This document shows positions 14,715-23,871 of a DNA stretch of 33,057 nucleotides, one piece after another. The notes below the pieces were generated by a model that did not search any database, was not told the origin of the DNA, and saw only the letters and a program-made list of their open reading frames with translations. Both the position numbers and the translations under genes were made by a program. The stretch comes from JAGVIE01 sp964520905 (GTDB lineage Bacteria; Bacteroidota; Ignavibacteria; UBA10030; SZUA-254): positions 1 through 33,057 of the forward strand of contig CAZFQL010000022.1 of the NCBI GenBank assembly GCA_964520905.1, written 5' to 3'. How positions within the stretch are numbered: the stretch's first letter is position 1; every line of letters begins with the position of its first letter.

Positions 14715-15404
14715 ATGGAAACAAATGGACAAACATCTCGCAGGTTGTACAAATCGCGCCGGAATAAGGTAATCGATGGCGTATGCGGAGGTATAGCCGA
14801 ATATTTCGATGTCGATCCTACTATCGTCCGAATATTATGGATATTGATAACTCTAATGGGCGGGTCGGGCTTTATTCTATATATTGTTGCCATGATCATA
14901 ATGCCCGCAAATCCTGAGCATGTAGTAATGCCTCAACCCTCGTCCGGCGGGTCTAACGGAACAGACCGCAGAAGGTTTTTCGGCGTCATGCTGGTATTGG
15001 TCGGCGCTTTTATTTTGTTTATGAATGTAGGATGGATAGCGGGATTTGGATGGTGGTCATTTTCACATAAGATTATGCTTCCGCTGTTATTGATTTTACT
15101 CGGTGGATTGTTGGTTTATATCCACACCACAAAAAGAAATGAATCACAGAGTCAGACTGGAAGCGTGGCGACAGAGAATATGTCTCCGCAAACGGAGCCG
15201 GTAAAAGAATTGCGCCGGTCGAAATCAAACAGAAAATTATTCGGTGTTTGCGGTGGGATTGCAAAGTATTTCGATATAGACCCTACACTCGTGAGATTTA
15301 TTTTCGTCGCACTAATTTTTATGTCGTTTGGATGGGGTCTATTAATATACATCATCCTCGGAATTGTGATGCCGGAAGAGAAATTGAACACTCAAACTTC
15401 GTAA
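14715..15404 (+). CDS. tandem PspC-domain membrane protein
   Basis: 229 residues with two PspC domains. The first (residues ~9-63) reads RLYKSRRNKVIDGVCGGIAE, YFDVDPTIVRILWIL, then a membrane helix. The second (~163-222) reads LRRSKSNRKLFGVCGGIAKY, FDIDPTLVRFIF, then a helix ending in IVMPEEK. Between them is a two-helix segment (residues ~88-138) like those in LiaF/DUF5668 proteins. PspC domains sense envelope damage and anchor PspA-type effectors. The two domains are more alike to each other than needed for function alone, suggesting internal duplication. Followed 10 bp later by a LiaF-like gene, with AAGGAAATATTT as its ribosome binding site. Confidence 0.88.
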   Translation: METNGQTSRRLYKSRRNKVIDGVCGGIAEYFDVDPTIVRILWILITLMGGSGFILYIVAMIIMPANPEHVVMPQPSSGGSNGTDRRRFFGVMLVLVGAFILFMNVGWIAGFGWWSFSHKIMLPLLLILLGGLLVYIHTTKRNESQSQTGSVATENMSPQTEPVKELRRSKSNRKLFGVCGGIAKYFDIDPTLVRFIFVALIFMSFGWGLLIYIILGIVMPEEKLNTQTS

Positions 15405-15414
15405 GGAAATATTT

Positions 15415-15945
15415 ATGAGCAATAATAGATTTAAAACATCATGGTTTGGAATTTTGCTGATTGTATTCGGTGCGGCAATGCTGATGGATCGTCTGGACGT
15501 CATCAATATTGATTTTGCGAATATCTTCTGGCCCATGATGATGATCGTAGGTCTAATGATCGTAGGGAAAGGATTTTCTTCAGATAAGCGGGGTAAAATT
15601 TATTGGGGAACGGTTCTTTTCATGTATTCCGTATTTTTCTTGATGCGCTCGATCGATACATTCGAGCTTCATGGGTACATATTCTTTCCGGCATCGTTTT
15701 TAATTTTCGGCATCGCTTTCTTTATGATGTATCTAACTAATCTTAAAGATTGGCCCCTGCTTATCCCTTCCGTTGTTCTTTGTTTTATCGGAGCTATGTT
15801 CATACTAACGGAGTATGGCTTTCTCTACAGATGGGACGTCTGGGATATCATTCGTTTGTGGTGGCCCTTAATATTGATACTGTTCGGATTGGCGATGCTT
15901 CTGCGTCGTAAGTGTAATTCATCACCGTCGGCTCCACAGCCCTGA
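15415..15945 (+). CDS. LiaF-like / DUF5668-type transmembrane protein
   Basis: 176 residues with six hydrophobic segments in three helical pairs: WFGILLIVFGAAMLMDRL, FWPMMMIVGLMIVG, GTVLFMYSVFFLMRS, FFPASFLIFGIAFFMMYL, WPLLIPSVVLCFIGAMFIL and LWWPLILILFGLAMLLRRK. The repeated (F/W)WP-(x)-ILIxxGL pattern is that of the LiaI/LiaF-like membrane module. It lacks the C-terminal soluble LiaF domain. Probably co-transcribed with the PspC gene and part of an envelope-stress pair; the role is inferred from neighbourhood. Confidence 0.75.
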   Translation: MSNNRFKTSWFGILLIVFGAAMLMDRLDVINIDFANIFWPMMMIVGLMIVGKGFSSDKRGKIYWGTVLFMYSVFFLMRSIDTFELHGYIFFPASFLIFGIAFFMMYLTNLKDWPLLIPSVVLCFIGAMFILTEYGFLYRWDVWDIIRLWWPLILILFGLAMLLRRKCNSSPSAPQP

Positions 15946-15953
15946 GAAAATTA

Positions 15954-15996
15954 AAAACCTCCAGATGCTTTTCTGTACTGGAGGTTTTATTTCTAA
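15954..15996. terminator. bidirectional terminator between convergent genes
   Basis: AAAACCTCCAG (15954-15964) and CTGGAGGTTTT (15978-15988) form a perfect 11-bp stem. The T-rich tail on the + strand (ATTTCTAATTT) and the A-rich left flank (AATTAAAAA) let it serve both the membrane-protein operon on + and the DUF3160 gene on -. Confidence 0.85.
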
Positions 15997-16017
15997 TTTC
16001 TTGCTGTCTATCAAATC

Positions 16018-18594
16018 TCATTTGATGTAACTTAATTTACCTGTTGATAAATTTGCTCCTACTTTCAGTCTGTAAAAATAAACTCCGCTTGTTACTGATT
16101 TTCCGCGTTCGTTAGTACCATCCCAGCGTGTCATGTAATTACCGGATGGCAACGACTCCTTCAATAATATCTTCACGATTTGTCCTTGAATATTATAAAT
16201 TGTCAATTCAGCCGCCGAATTAGTCAATGAAGTTGGTATGCTGAAACTAATAACAGTAGTTGAGTTAAATGGATTCGGGAAATTATGATGCAGAACTATT
16301 GCCTTTGGAAGTTGAGGTGTGAATTTTTCATCTACCGATGTGAATAAATTCGTTCCCATAGGCAGTTCGTTTCCAAGAGAGTCTGTCAGGTAAATATTCA
16401 CGAACGAAGGTCGCGATGATTTAAGAAAGTATGATGAATGCCACTCCTCATCAGATAAGCGCAAGAAATTTGTAGAGAGATATTCATGATAACTGGAAAC
16501 AGGTCCTGTGAATGCTATAGTTTGACCGCCAGGCACCGTTGCAATGAAAACACCATTGTTTACCTTGCCGGTCCCTGCATGCAACACCCAACCGACCATG
16601 TCTCCACCGGCATCTGTCGGTGCTGTGTGTATGTCGGCGACTAAATAATCTTTTTTACAAAACACGCCGCCCTGTCCATCTTCACCGTAAAATAATTTTG
16701 GGAACCATCCTCCGTAAGTTGTCACACAACCGAATTCATTTGCTATCATCTTTTTTAGAAAATTATTTTCAGATTCGGTAAGTACAGTCATTGCCAATTC
16801 TTTATTAGAAATCGTTCCTAGTGTATCCATTATAGTATACAACACGGTGAAATAGTTGATAATATTACTTTGAGTGTATGAATCCGAGAAGGTGATTGCT
16901 TGAAATTTATTTTTCGCTATATCAGCGAAGGTTTTCATCGCATCGAAGAAAGCCGGATTTGGTTCAACATAAGAATACGGATAAGCACATTCTGCACCAC
17001 CGGTATAGGATTGCTTGGCATATAGCAGGTTATCGTGGCGTAACTCTGCCCATGATGCAAGTTGTGTATTCATCTTTGCCTGCCACCATGCGGCAGTTTG
17101 CATGAAGCCGGGAAGCGAGTCTCGGTTTGCAGGAGGATTCAGCGAGCGTATAGCATTTAGCCAGAGATTAAAAAGAGTGCTGTTCCAGAATTCCGGTTCA
17201 TAATGTTGCACAAGATAACGAAGAGTAGCAAGGTTCGAGCCGTACTTATATTGATCCAACTCGTTCTTCAACAACTGGGCAGAGGCATCATTTCCTATTG
17301 CGAAAAGAACATCGAGTGTGGATGGAAGCATCCGCCGGATTTTGTCTCCATTATATTTTATTCGATCATAAACTACCTGCCCTGTAATGTAAGAGTCGAT
17401 AATAAACCTCTGTCCCAAAAGCATGAATGCCGATGCTGGAATAATACTATCCGGATCAAGATCATCTGCCATTAGTATTTGTGAAAGTATTCTCTGGAAA
17501 GCATATGATTTAGTTATTAGTGTATCTTGAAATTCTTTCACTTTGTTAGTATCCAGAAACGGTTCAGCGGATGTAATTTCCATCGCGGTTACTAATTGTC
17601 CGAAATTTGTCAGAGTTACATTATCGGATTCGCCAACAAAAAATCTTATTATATTATCGATCTCTTCAAGAACTGGTAATGCGCCGGCAAGTTGTACGGC
17701 TTCACGAATAAGCTCCGCATCAATTACCTGCCGCTGGATATCCTCTATCGGGATTGGGAGTTGATCAACGTTTTGAGGTTCGATTAAATAAAATTCTGTT
17801 CGTCCAAACCACATCATTGCCTTAAAATATTTTGCAAGTATCGGGAATAATTCATTTGTGTAATGACCCCTGACTTTGAACTGGCTGAAATCGATTGTTC
17901 GTTTTGTTTTGGCGAAGAGTGGATAATCAGCGGGTTTTTCTGATTGGATTAAATTTAATAACTCGTCGATAGTGCCGCGGTTCTCAGCATAGAATGGATC
18001 TGAAATGCTGCCTAACAAAATTCTTGGAATTGAAATGTATATATCAACATCTCTGAGCATCGTTGTCATTTCAGGATGAGACGCGTAGTTGGCAGTAAGA
18101 ACCGGCATTTGCGAGTGGAGTAATCCGAGAAGTGAATCCAATCGGAGAATCAAAACCGATCTTTCTACATCCATCAATATTCTGTCATATGACATGTGGA
18201 GAGCATGAAGGATCGCATCGGTAGATACGAACACCGGCAGATCTTTATGCCAGATATCGATAAACGCTTCACCGAATGAGTTATGAGATAGTCGCTCAGT
18301 CACTACAAATCCGTGATCATTCAAAAGAGATTTCTCTTGATTTGTCAGATTATATTTTTGGTAAATGCTATCGAGATAGAGTATACCTGAAGCAGTGCTT
18401 GGTATTTTTCCCCGGAATGTTCCGGCAGGATGAAGCTCGAATAATTGCTGTGTAGTCAGGTTTTGGTGATCGGAGAGGAACTGTTTGTATGCATTTAGAT
18501 CAAAGCTTGTTGATTGTGCATTAATGCATTCCGGCAGTGAAGATAAAATAATTAATCCAATTAGGATTAATCTTAATATGGAATAATATTTCAT
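16018..18594 (-). CDS. secreted DUF3160 domain protein with T9SS type A sorting domain
   Basis: 858 residues. There is a signal peptide (MKYYSILRLILIGLIILSS with cleavage near INAQS). A long DUF3160 region contains the hallmark VFVSTDAILHALHMSYDRIL, then WAELRHDNLLYAKQSY with YVEPNPAFFD, and EFGCVTTYGGWFPKLFYGE. The C-terminal ~85 residues form a Por/T9SS type A sorting domain: NFPNPFNSTTVISFSIP, LTIYNIQGQIVKIL, GVYFYRLKVG. It should be exported by Sec, crossed through the type IX system and attached to the surface or released. DUF3160 has no established biochemical role. GGAGG lies six bases before the start on the minus strand (complement of 18600-18604). Confidence 0.88.
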   Translation of the reverse strand: MKYYSILRLILIGLIILSSLPECINAQSTSFDLNAYKQFLSDHQNLTTQQLFELHPAGTFRGKIPSTASGILYLDSIYQKYNLTNQEKSLLNDHGFVVTERLSHNSFGEAFIDIWHKDLPVFVSTDAILHALHMSYDRILMDVERSVLILRLDSLLGLLHSQMPVLTANYASHPEMTTMLRDVDIYISIPRILLGSISDPFYAENRGTIDELLNLIQSEKPADYPLFAKTKRTIDFSQFKVRGHYTNELFPILAKYFKAMMWFGRTEFYLIEPQNVDQLPIPIEDIQRQVIDAELIREAVQLAGALPVLEEIDNIIRFFVGESDNVTLTNFGQLVTAMEITSAEPFLDTNKVKEFQDTLITKSYAFQRILSQILMADDLDPDSIIPASAFMLLGQRFIIDSYITGQVVYDRIKYNGDKIRRMLPSTLDVLFAIGNDASAQLLKNELDQYKYGSNLATLRYLVQHYEPEFWNSTLFNLWLNAIRSLNPPANRDSLPGFMQTAAWWQAKMNTQLASWAELRHDNLLYAKQSYTGGAECAYPYSYVEPNPAFFDAMKTFADIAKNKFQAITFSDSYTQSNIINYFTVLYTIMDTLGTISNKELAMTVLTESENNFLKKMIANEFGCVTTYGGWFPKLFYGEDGQGGVFCKKDYLVADIHTAPTDAGGDMVGWVLHAGTGKVNNGVFIATVPGGQTIAFTGPVSSYHEYLSTNFLRLSDEEWHSSYFLKSSRPSFVNIYLTDSLGNELPMGTNLFTSVDEKFTPQLPKAIVLHHNFPNPFNSTTVISFSIPTSLTNSAAELTIYNIQGQIVKILLKESLPSGNYMTRWDGTNERGKSVTSGVYFYRLKVGANLSTGKLSYIK

Positions 18595-18677
18595 AAAACC
18601 TCCAATGTAAATATGAAAATTATCAACCTGAAGTAAATATAAAATAGAATAAGCAGAATGTCAAATTGATAATTGAA

Positions 18678-19769
18678 TCAGCTCTTCAATTCTTCAAGCG
18701 CAGATTCAAGCCGTCTTAGACCTTCTTGAAATATAATAGGTTCACATCCCAACCCGATCCTAAAAAAATCCGGCATATCGAAAAATCTTCCCGGGGTTAT
18801 TGCAGTATCGTATTTTTCGTTGAGAATGCGGGATAAATTATCGGCGGTTCCTTTCTTGAAACGCGGAAATACAACCGTTCCGAAACCCGGGCGGTAAACC
18901 TCAAGATCGTCACTTGAGCTTAGGAAATCATTGATCAGGTTATGGTTCTGATCAAGTATGTTACGCGACCACGCTTTTATTTCATCAAGATTCTGAAAAG
19001 AAATCAAGCTCAAACGCTCGGCAAGATGAACATGCTTAACGTAAAACAGATCGTTGAGGTGCCACATTTTTTGAATCAACTCCGGTTGTGCGATAACCCA
19101 TCCGCAGCGAAGACCGCTTAAACCGTAAACTTTAGTCAAACTATTAGTAATTATAAAATTATTACCCAGGTGGATCGACGATCGGGGATTAAGATCGAAT
19201 GCCGCGTCAAGGTAAACTTCATCAACAAGAACGCGCGCGCCGACACGCTCTGCAATAGATCCGATTTCTTCTAGTGTATTATCATCGGTGAAAGCACTGC
19301 TTGGGTTATGCAAATTCGTGAGGACTATAAGTTTTGTTTTTGATGTGATAGATTTTTTAACATCGTCCGAATCGATTTGAAATCCGTTATCAAAATGCCT
19401 GGGGAAACGGTTTACATTAACACTTAAGTATCTTGCCGTTGAGATAAGAAGTTCGTAGGTAGGTTGTTCAATTAGAATGTCATCACCGGGTTGCGCCGTT
19501 ACCGCCATCGCAATATGGTTTGCCAAAGATGTCCCGAGAGTGAAGAAAATCTGATTTGCATTGACACTGTACTTCTGCGCGATAACCTGCTGGAGAGGTT
19601 CATATCCGTAATAGCTGTCACCGGTGATTTCTAAATCCTCGATTCTCACGGGTAATGCAGAGAGCGGATAGTTTGGCACACCACTGACAGCGAGGTTGTA
19701 TTTCACGCGGGCATATTTTTTTGTCCATTGCATGTAATTGGAACTCATAACTCTAAGATCATGCTTCAC
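18678..19769 (-). CDS. PLP-dependent aminotransferase class I/II
   Basis: 363 residues of fold type I. PLP contacts are the GTSLANHIA helix at ~79-87, Asn155-Pro156 (NLHNPSSAF), Asp183 and Tyr186 (VDEVYLD) and Lys213 (NSLTKVYGLSGLRCGW) as Schiff-base lysine; FRIGLG near the C-terminus supplies the carboxylate-binding Arg. The protein is about 30-40 residues shorter than AspC, mainly at the N-terminus, as in the compact subgroup of uncharacterised aminotransferases. The substrate cannot be assigned. An alternative start eight codons downstream (MSSNYMQW) is possible. It is 83 bp upstream of the DUF3160 gene on the same strand; cotranscription is possible. Confidence 0.88.
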   Translation of the reverse strand: MKHDLRVMSSNYMQWTKKYARVKYNLAVSGVPNYPLSALPVRIEDLEITGDSYYGYEPLQQVIAQKYSVNANQIFFTLGTSLANHIAMAVTAQPGDDILIEQPTYELLISTARYLSVNVNRFPRHFDNGFQIDSDDVKKSITSKTKLIVLTNLHNPSSAFTDDNTLEEIGSIAERVGARVLVDEVYLDAAFDLNPRSSIHLGNNFIITNSLTKVYGLSGLRCGWVIAQPELIQKMWHLNDLFYVKHVHLAERLSLISFQNLDEIKAWSRNILDQNHNLINDFLSSSDDLEVYRPGFGTVVFPRFKKGTADNLSRILNEKYDTAITPGRFFDMPDFFRIGLGCEPIIFQEGLRRLESALEELKS

Positions 19770-20295
19770 TTATTTTCGCCCCAGAATATTTTTCTACGTT
19801 AATATATTGATAAGGTACGGAAAATTCAAAGTAGTTGTGAAATCACGGTAACAAGATTTTAGCGCAACCGGATTACGAAAACTATAAACCGATTTGTATC
19901 AAGTATAAAATCGAAGTAGAAGCAACCCGGGAAATTAAGAGAAAGCGGGTATATCTTCTTCTCACATCAAACTGTATTGTGATGAGATATATATCCAGCG
20001 GTATTATATCAACAACCTAAAAAGTTATAAAATTAGTATTGCCGCGAGTGAATTAGAGATATTCCTAAATTGCTTTAAAACGAAAGAATATCACATATTT
20101 TGCAGGATTTTTGAAGAATATAACCGTACGATTGATGGTTAGCTTAAAATGAAAATTACTAATGATTCGGGATAATATTGATTTCATTTTAGATTTTCAT
20201 ATATTATGTCATGATTTGCCTGCAAGATAGACGTTTACCAATTTCGTCCCGCACTAAGCGGCAGGGTGAATCTAAATTTTCATGAGGAGTAAAGA
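19770..20295. other. intergenic region without a recognisable gene
   Basis: This 526-bp A+T-rich stretch separates divergent genes. One frame is open on + from 19939 to about 20133 but has no start codon, no ribosome binding site and no recognisable protein family, so it is not called. The part near 20230-20295 contains GTCCCGCACTAAGCGGCAGG and the ribosome binding site GAGGAG of the RRM gene. A long 5' leader for the RNA-binding protein is possible; RRM-type proteins of bacteria are often cold-induced through such leaders. Confidence 0.6.
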
Positions 20296-20664
20296 ATGAA
20301 CATATATGTTGGTAACCTATCCCCGCAAGTCAGCGACGACGATTTGCGTACAGCCTTCCAAACATACGGTGAGATAACAAGTGCATCGGTGATTAAAGAT
20401 AAATTTAGCGGCGATTCCAAAGGATTCGGATTTGTTGAGATGCCGAAAAAGGAAGAAGGGGAAGCAGCGATCAGAGGATTGAACGGTACCAATCTTCAAG
20501 GGAAATCAATAGTAGTCAACGAAGCGCGCCCGAAGACCGAGCGAAGCGGCGGTGGCGGCAGAGGAGGACCAAGAAGAGGTGGTTTCGGCGGCGGCAGTGG
20601 TGGCGGCGGTAGACGCAGTGGCAGTGGCAGTGGCGGCGGCGGTGGTGGTAGACGGAATTGGTAA
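20296..20664 (+). CDS. RRM-type glycine-rich RNA-binding protein
   Basis: 122 residues. A single RNA recognition motif spans residues 1-82, with RNP2 IYVGNL at 3-8 and RNP1 KGFGFVEM at 42-49, including the aromatic residues that stack on RNA. A low-complexity Gly/Arg/Ser tail (RGGPRRGGFGGGSGGGG, then RRSGSGSGGGG) follows. This is the bacterial RbpA-like family known from cyanobacteria, Bacteroidota and others, often cold-regulated and acting on mRNA. CATGAGGAGTAAAGA gives a strong ribosome binding site before the ATG. Confidence 0.93.
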   Translation: MNIYVGNLSPQVSDDDLRTAFQTYGEITSASVIKDKFSGDSKGFGFVEMPKKEEGEAAIRGLNGTNLQGKSIVVNEARPKTERSGGGGRGGPRRGGFGGGSGGGGRRSGSGSGGGGGGRRNW

Positions 20665-20804
20665 ATCGCAACAAACGATTATAAAAGAATATTTCCCATC
20701 ATTATTTTTTTTGATGGTTATATCACGGTTGGAACCGTAAAAGGGAATGAAATCACCTTTACATTTAATTGTATCGACCCGTGAGATAAAATATTACTTT
20801 TACG

Positions 20805-23702
20805 CTAATGAGCTTCCAACCAGTTTAATCCTGTTCCTATATCAACTTCAACAGGGACGGAAAGTGGGAGAGCGTTTTTCATCTCATGTGTAATGATACT
20901 TAACGTTTGCTGCTCTTCGTGCTTGGTAAATTCGAATACGAGTTCATCATGCACCTGGAGCAGCATTTTTGCATTAATCTTAGTGTCTTTTAATTTGTTG
21001 TGAATTTTTATCATGGCAAGTTTTATCATATCTGCCGCAGTTCCCTGAATCGGCATATTGATTGCCTGACGTTCGGCATTACTCCGGATATTCTGGTTCC
21101 GACTGTTAATATCCGGTAAATAGCGGCGTCTGCCAAGTAATGTACTTACATAACCATCGTGTTTCGCTTTAGCAATCGTATCAAAGATATACTGATTGAC
21201 CTTCGGAAATCGCTCGAAATATTTTGTGATGATTCCTTTCGCTTCAATTTGAGAAATATCCAAACGAGCCGCTAATCCGAAAGCGCCGATACCGTACATA
21301 ATACCAAAGTTGACCTCTTTTGCTTTGCGGCGCATATCTTTTGTTACTTCATCAGATTTAACCCCGAATACCTTCGCGGCAGTTGTTGAGTGGATGTCTT
21401 CACAGTTTCTAAAAGCTTCACGCAATCCTTCATCTCCAGATATGTGGGCCATTATTCGTAACTCGATTTGTGAATAGTCGGCAGACACGATGAGCATATT
21501 TTTTTCGCTAGGAACAAACGCCCGTCGTATTTGGCTCCCTATTTCAGTCCGGATGGGAATATTTTGGAAATTCGGATTACTGCTTGACAATCGTCCGGTC
21601 GATGTAATCGTTTGATTGAACGATGTATGCACTTTCCCGGTTCGAGGATTAATTAACATGGGTAACGCATCAACATACGTGGTCTTTAATTTTTGCAGTT
21701 GCCTATATTCGAGTAATTTCTCTATGATCGGATGCTCATGCCGCAATGTTTCAAGAACGCCGACATCTGTGGAATAACCCGTTTTTGTTTTTCGACCGAC
21801 CGACAGTTTTAATTTCTCAAAGAGGATATTACTCAACTGCTGGGTTGAATTAATATTAAATTTTTCATCAGCCATACCGTATATATCGCCGATTAATTTA
21901 TCGAGTAACTGCTCAAGTTCTTTCGATAAATCACCGAGAAAATTTACATCGAGTTTCACACCGTTAAGTTCCATCTTAGAGAGAACCGCGATGAGCGGGA
22001 ATTCAACTTCTTCACACAGCGAGGCAAGGTGTTGAGATTCCAGTTTCGTATGCAATAATTCATACAGCCGGTAAGTTATATCCGCATCCTGATTTGAATA
22101 TTCGGCGACCTTCTCTACGGAAATATCTCGGATGTCCTTTCGATCTTTTCCGGTTCCGGTCAGGTCATCGAATGAAATCATTTTGTAGTTTAGATGTTCT
22201 TTCGCCATGGCATCGAGATTGTGCTGGCCATCGGGACGTAGGATGTAATTTGCCACCATTGTATCGAACATGCCGCCATTAATATTAATGCCGATAGAGT
22301 TGAGAATAAGCGTATCGTATTTAATGTTCTGTCCGATTTTTTTTACCGTTGAATCTGAGAAGATCGAGCTGAGATTTTTTTTAATTGTATTTAACGAAAA
22401 ACCAATCGGGGTCCTGTTGCCGGATTTTATGATGCCGGAACTCTCCTCAGTATTCCGGATTTTAGTATTTGAATTCTGACTTGAAAATAGATCGGTCTGA
22501 TGACTATTGATTATTTCGCAATCATCGTTTTCAGCCGAAGGATCATGGTTTGATATTACAGGAACATACCAGGATTCTCCCGCTTTCATTGCAAAAGAAA
22601 GTCCCACTAATTCAGCTCGGAGAGGATCAGTCGATGTCGTCTCAGTATCGAATACAAAATGAGCGCAATGAGCCAGGTTATTTGCAAGCGCCTTTATTCC
22701 TTTATCGCTCGTGATGAGATTATAACAATGTTCATCGGAGGTAATATCCGATAGTTCTATCTTTGCGGGTGAGGATTCTATCGTGCTGGTTAGCGGCGCA
22801 TTTTCCTTGTTAAGTTTTCTGACAAGATTTTTGAATTCAAGTTCGAGAAAAAGTTTCGTGAGTTTTTCATTATCATGTGGTTTGGCAATCAGGTGATGAA
22901 TATCGATATCTATTGGAACGTTAACATCGATGGTGACTAATTTTTTTGAGAGGAAAGCGTTCTCTCTGTTCTGTTTGAGTTTTAGGTGTAATCCCTTTTG
23001 CAATATTTTATCGATGTTGTCGTATATATTTTCAATTGTCCCATATTGTCTTACAAGCGGGATCGCCGTTTTCTCGCCAACGCCCAAAACTCCGGGAACA
23101 TTGTCAGACTTATCACCGGTTAAACCCAGGACATCGATAACGTGATTCGGTTTGACGCCAAATTTTTCCATTACACCCTTTTCGTCAACAATCTCCCATT
23201 CATCGCCGCGCTTGCCGGGTTTGAATATTTTAATATCCGGTGATAGCAACTGCATAAAATCTTTATCGCCCGTGACCAGGAAAGTGATAATTCCTTGTCG
23301 CTCGGCTTTCCGAGCCAGAGTTCCCATAATATCATCCGCTTCATAACCGTTCAATTCCAAACTCGGTACATTAAACGCTCTTACTACTTCTTTTAACTTA
23401 TCAAGTTGAGATACCATATCCTCAGGCATTTTCTGGCGGGTTGCTTTGTATGGCTCGAACATCTTATGACGGAATGTAGGAGCCTTCGTATCAAAAACTA
23501 CAGCGATATGATCGGGTTTCTCATCGCTTAATATTTTCATCAATGTATTGACGAAACCGAAGATTGCGCTTGTGTTTTCTCCCTTGGTATTTATCAAAGG
23601 GTGACTTATAAATGAGTAATAGGCGCGATAGGCAAGAGCCATCCCGTCTAATAGGAAGAGTCGTTCTTGGCTGGAATTTTTTATGATATTTGCAGATTTC
23701 AT
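20805..23702 (-). CDS. polA: DNA polymerase I
   Basis: 965 residues with all three domains. The 5' nuclease (~15-300) has LFLLDGMALAYRAYYSF, ELNGYEADDIMGTLAR, VTGDKDFMQLL and LTGDKSDNVPGVLGVGEKTA. The 3'-5' exonuclease (~335-560) is apparently active, with FDTETTS, GQNIKYDTL and YSNQDADITYRLY. The polymerase has motif A DYSQIELR at ~742, motif B RRKAKEVNFGIMYGIG and motif C QVHDELVFE at ~919. A variable acidic linker (~390-430) inside the exonuclease region is longer than in E. coli. It fills gaps and removes RNA primers. Confidence 0.96.
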   Translation of the reverse strand: MKSANIIKNSSQERLFLLDGMALAYRAYYSFISHPLINTKGENTSAIFGFVNTLMKILSDEKPDHIAVVFDTKAPTFRHKMFEPYKATRQKMPEDMVSQLDKLKEVVRAFNVPSLELNGYEADDIMGTLARKAERQGIITFLVTGDKDFMQLLSPDIKIFKPGKRGDEWEIVDEKGVMEKFGVKPNHVIDVLGLTGDKSDNVPGVLGVGEKTAIPLVRQYGTIENIYDNIDKILQKGLHLKLKQNRENAFLSKKLVTIDVNVPIDIDIHHLIAKPHDNEKLTKLFLELEFKNLVRKLNKENAPLTSTIESSPAKIELSDITSDEHCYNLITSDKGIKALANNLAHCAHFVFDTETTSTDPLRAELVGLSFAMKAGESWYVPVISNHDPSAENDDCEIINSHQTDLFSSQNSNTKIRNTEESSGIIKSGNRTPIGFSLNTIKKNLSSIFSDSTVKKIGQNIKYDTLILNSIGININGGMFDTMVANYILRPDGQHNLDAMAKEHLNYKMISFDDLTGTGKDRKDIRDISVEKVAEYSNQDADITYRLYELLHTKLESQHLASLCEEVEFPLIAVLSKMELNGVKLDVNFLGDLSKELEQLLDKLIGDIYGMADEKFNINSTQQLSNILFEKLKLSVGRKTKTGYSTDVGVLETLRHEHPIIEKLLEYRQLQKLKTTYVDALPMLINPRTGKVHTSFNQTITSTGRLSSSNPNFQNIPIRTEIGSQIRRAFVPSEKNMLIVSADYSQIELRIMAHISGDEGLREAFRNCEDIHSTTAAKVFGVKSDEVTKDMRRKAKEVNFGIMYGIGAFGLAARLDISQIEAKGIITKYFERFPKVNQYIFDTIAKAKHDGYVSTLLGRRRYLPDINSRNQNIRSNAERQAINMPIQGTAADMIKLAMIKIHNKLKDTKINAKMLLQVHDELVFEFTKHEEQQTLSIITHEMKNALPLSVPVEVDIGTGLNWLEAH

Positions 23703-23743
23703 ATAGTAATTTTGTTAATTTACCAATAATAACGAATTTTCCC

Positions 23744-23772
23744 TTGACATTCTAATCAGTATTTTGTACACT
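23744..23772 (+). promoter_or_regulatory. sigma-70-like promoter of the M6 protease gene
   Basis: TTGACA at 23744-23749 and TACACT at 23767-23772 are separated by exactly 17 bases, in the intergenic region between the divergent polA and M6 genes and oriented toward the latter. It implies a 5' leader of about 90 bases. A Bacteroidetes-type -7 box (TAnnTTTG) is not seen. Confidence 0.5.
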
Positions 23773-23871
23773 AATTTGAGGTATTTATTTCTCTAAGCCT
23801 AATATAAACCGTATTTGCCATAAGAAAATATTCCATAAATAATCCCATAAACATACAAAAGGAAATTGGGT

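Noticed and set aside
19939..20133. Open frame of about 63 codons on + in the 19770-20295 gap
   Set aside because: It has no ATG/GTG/TTG start in a useful position, no ribosome binding site and no recognisable family; A+T-rich composition and chance are enough to explain it.
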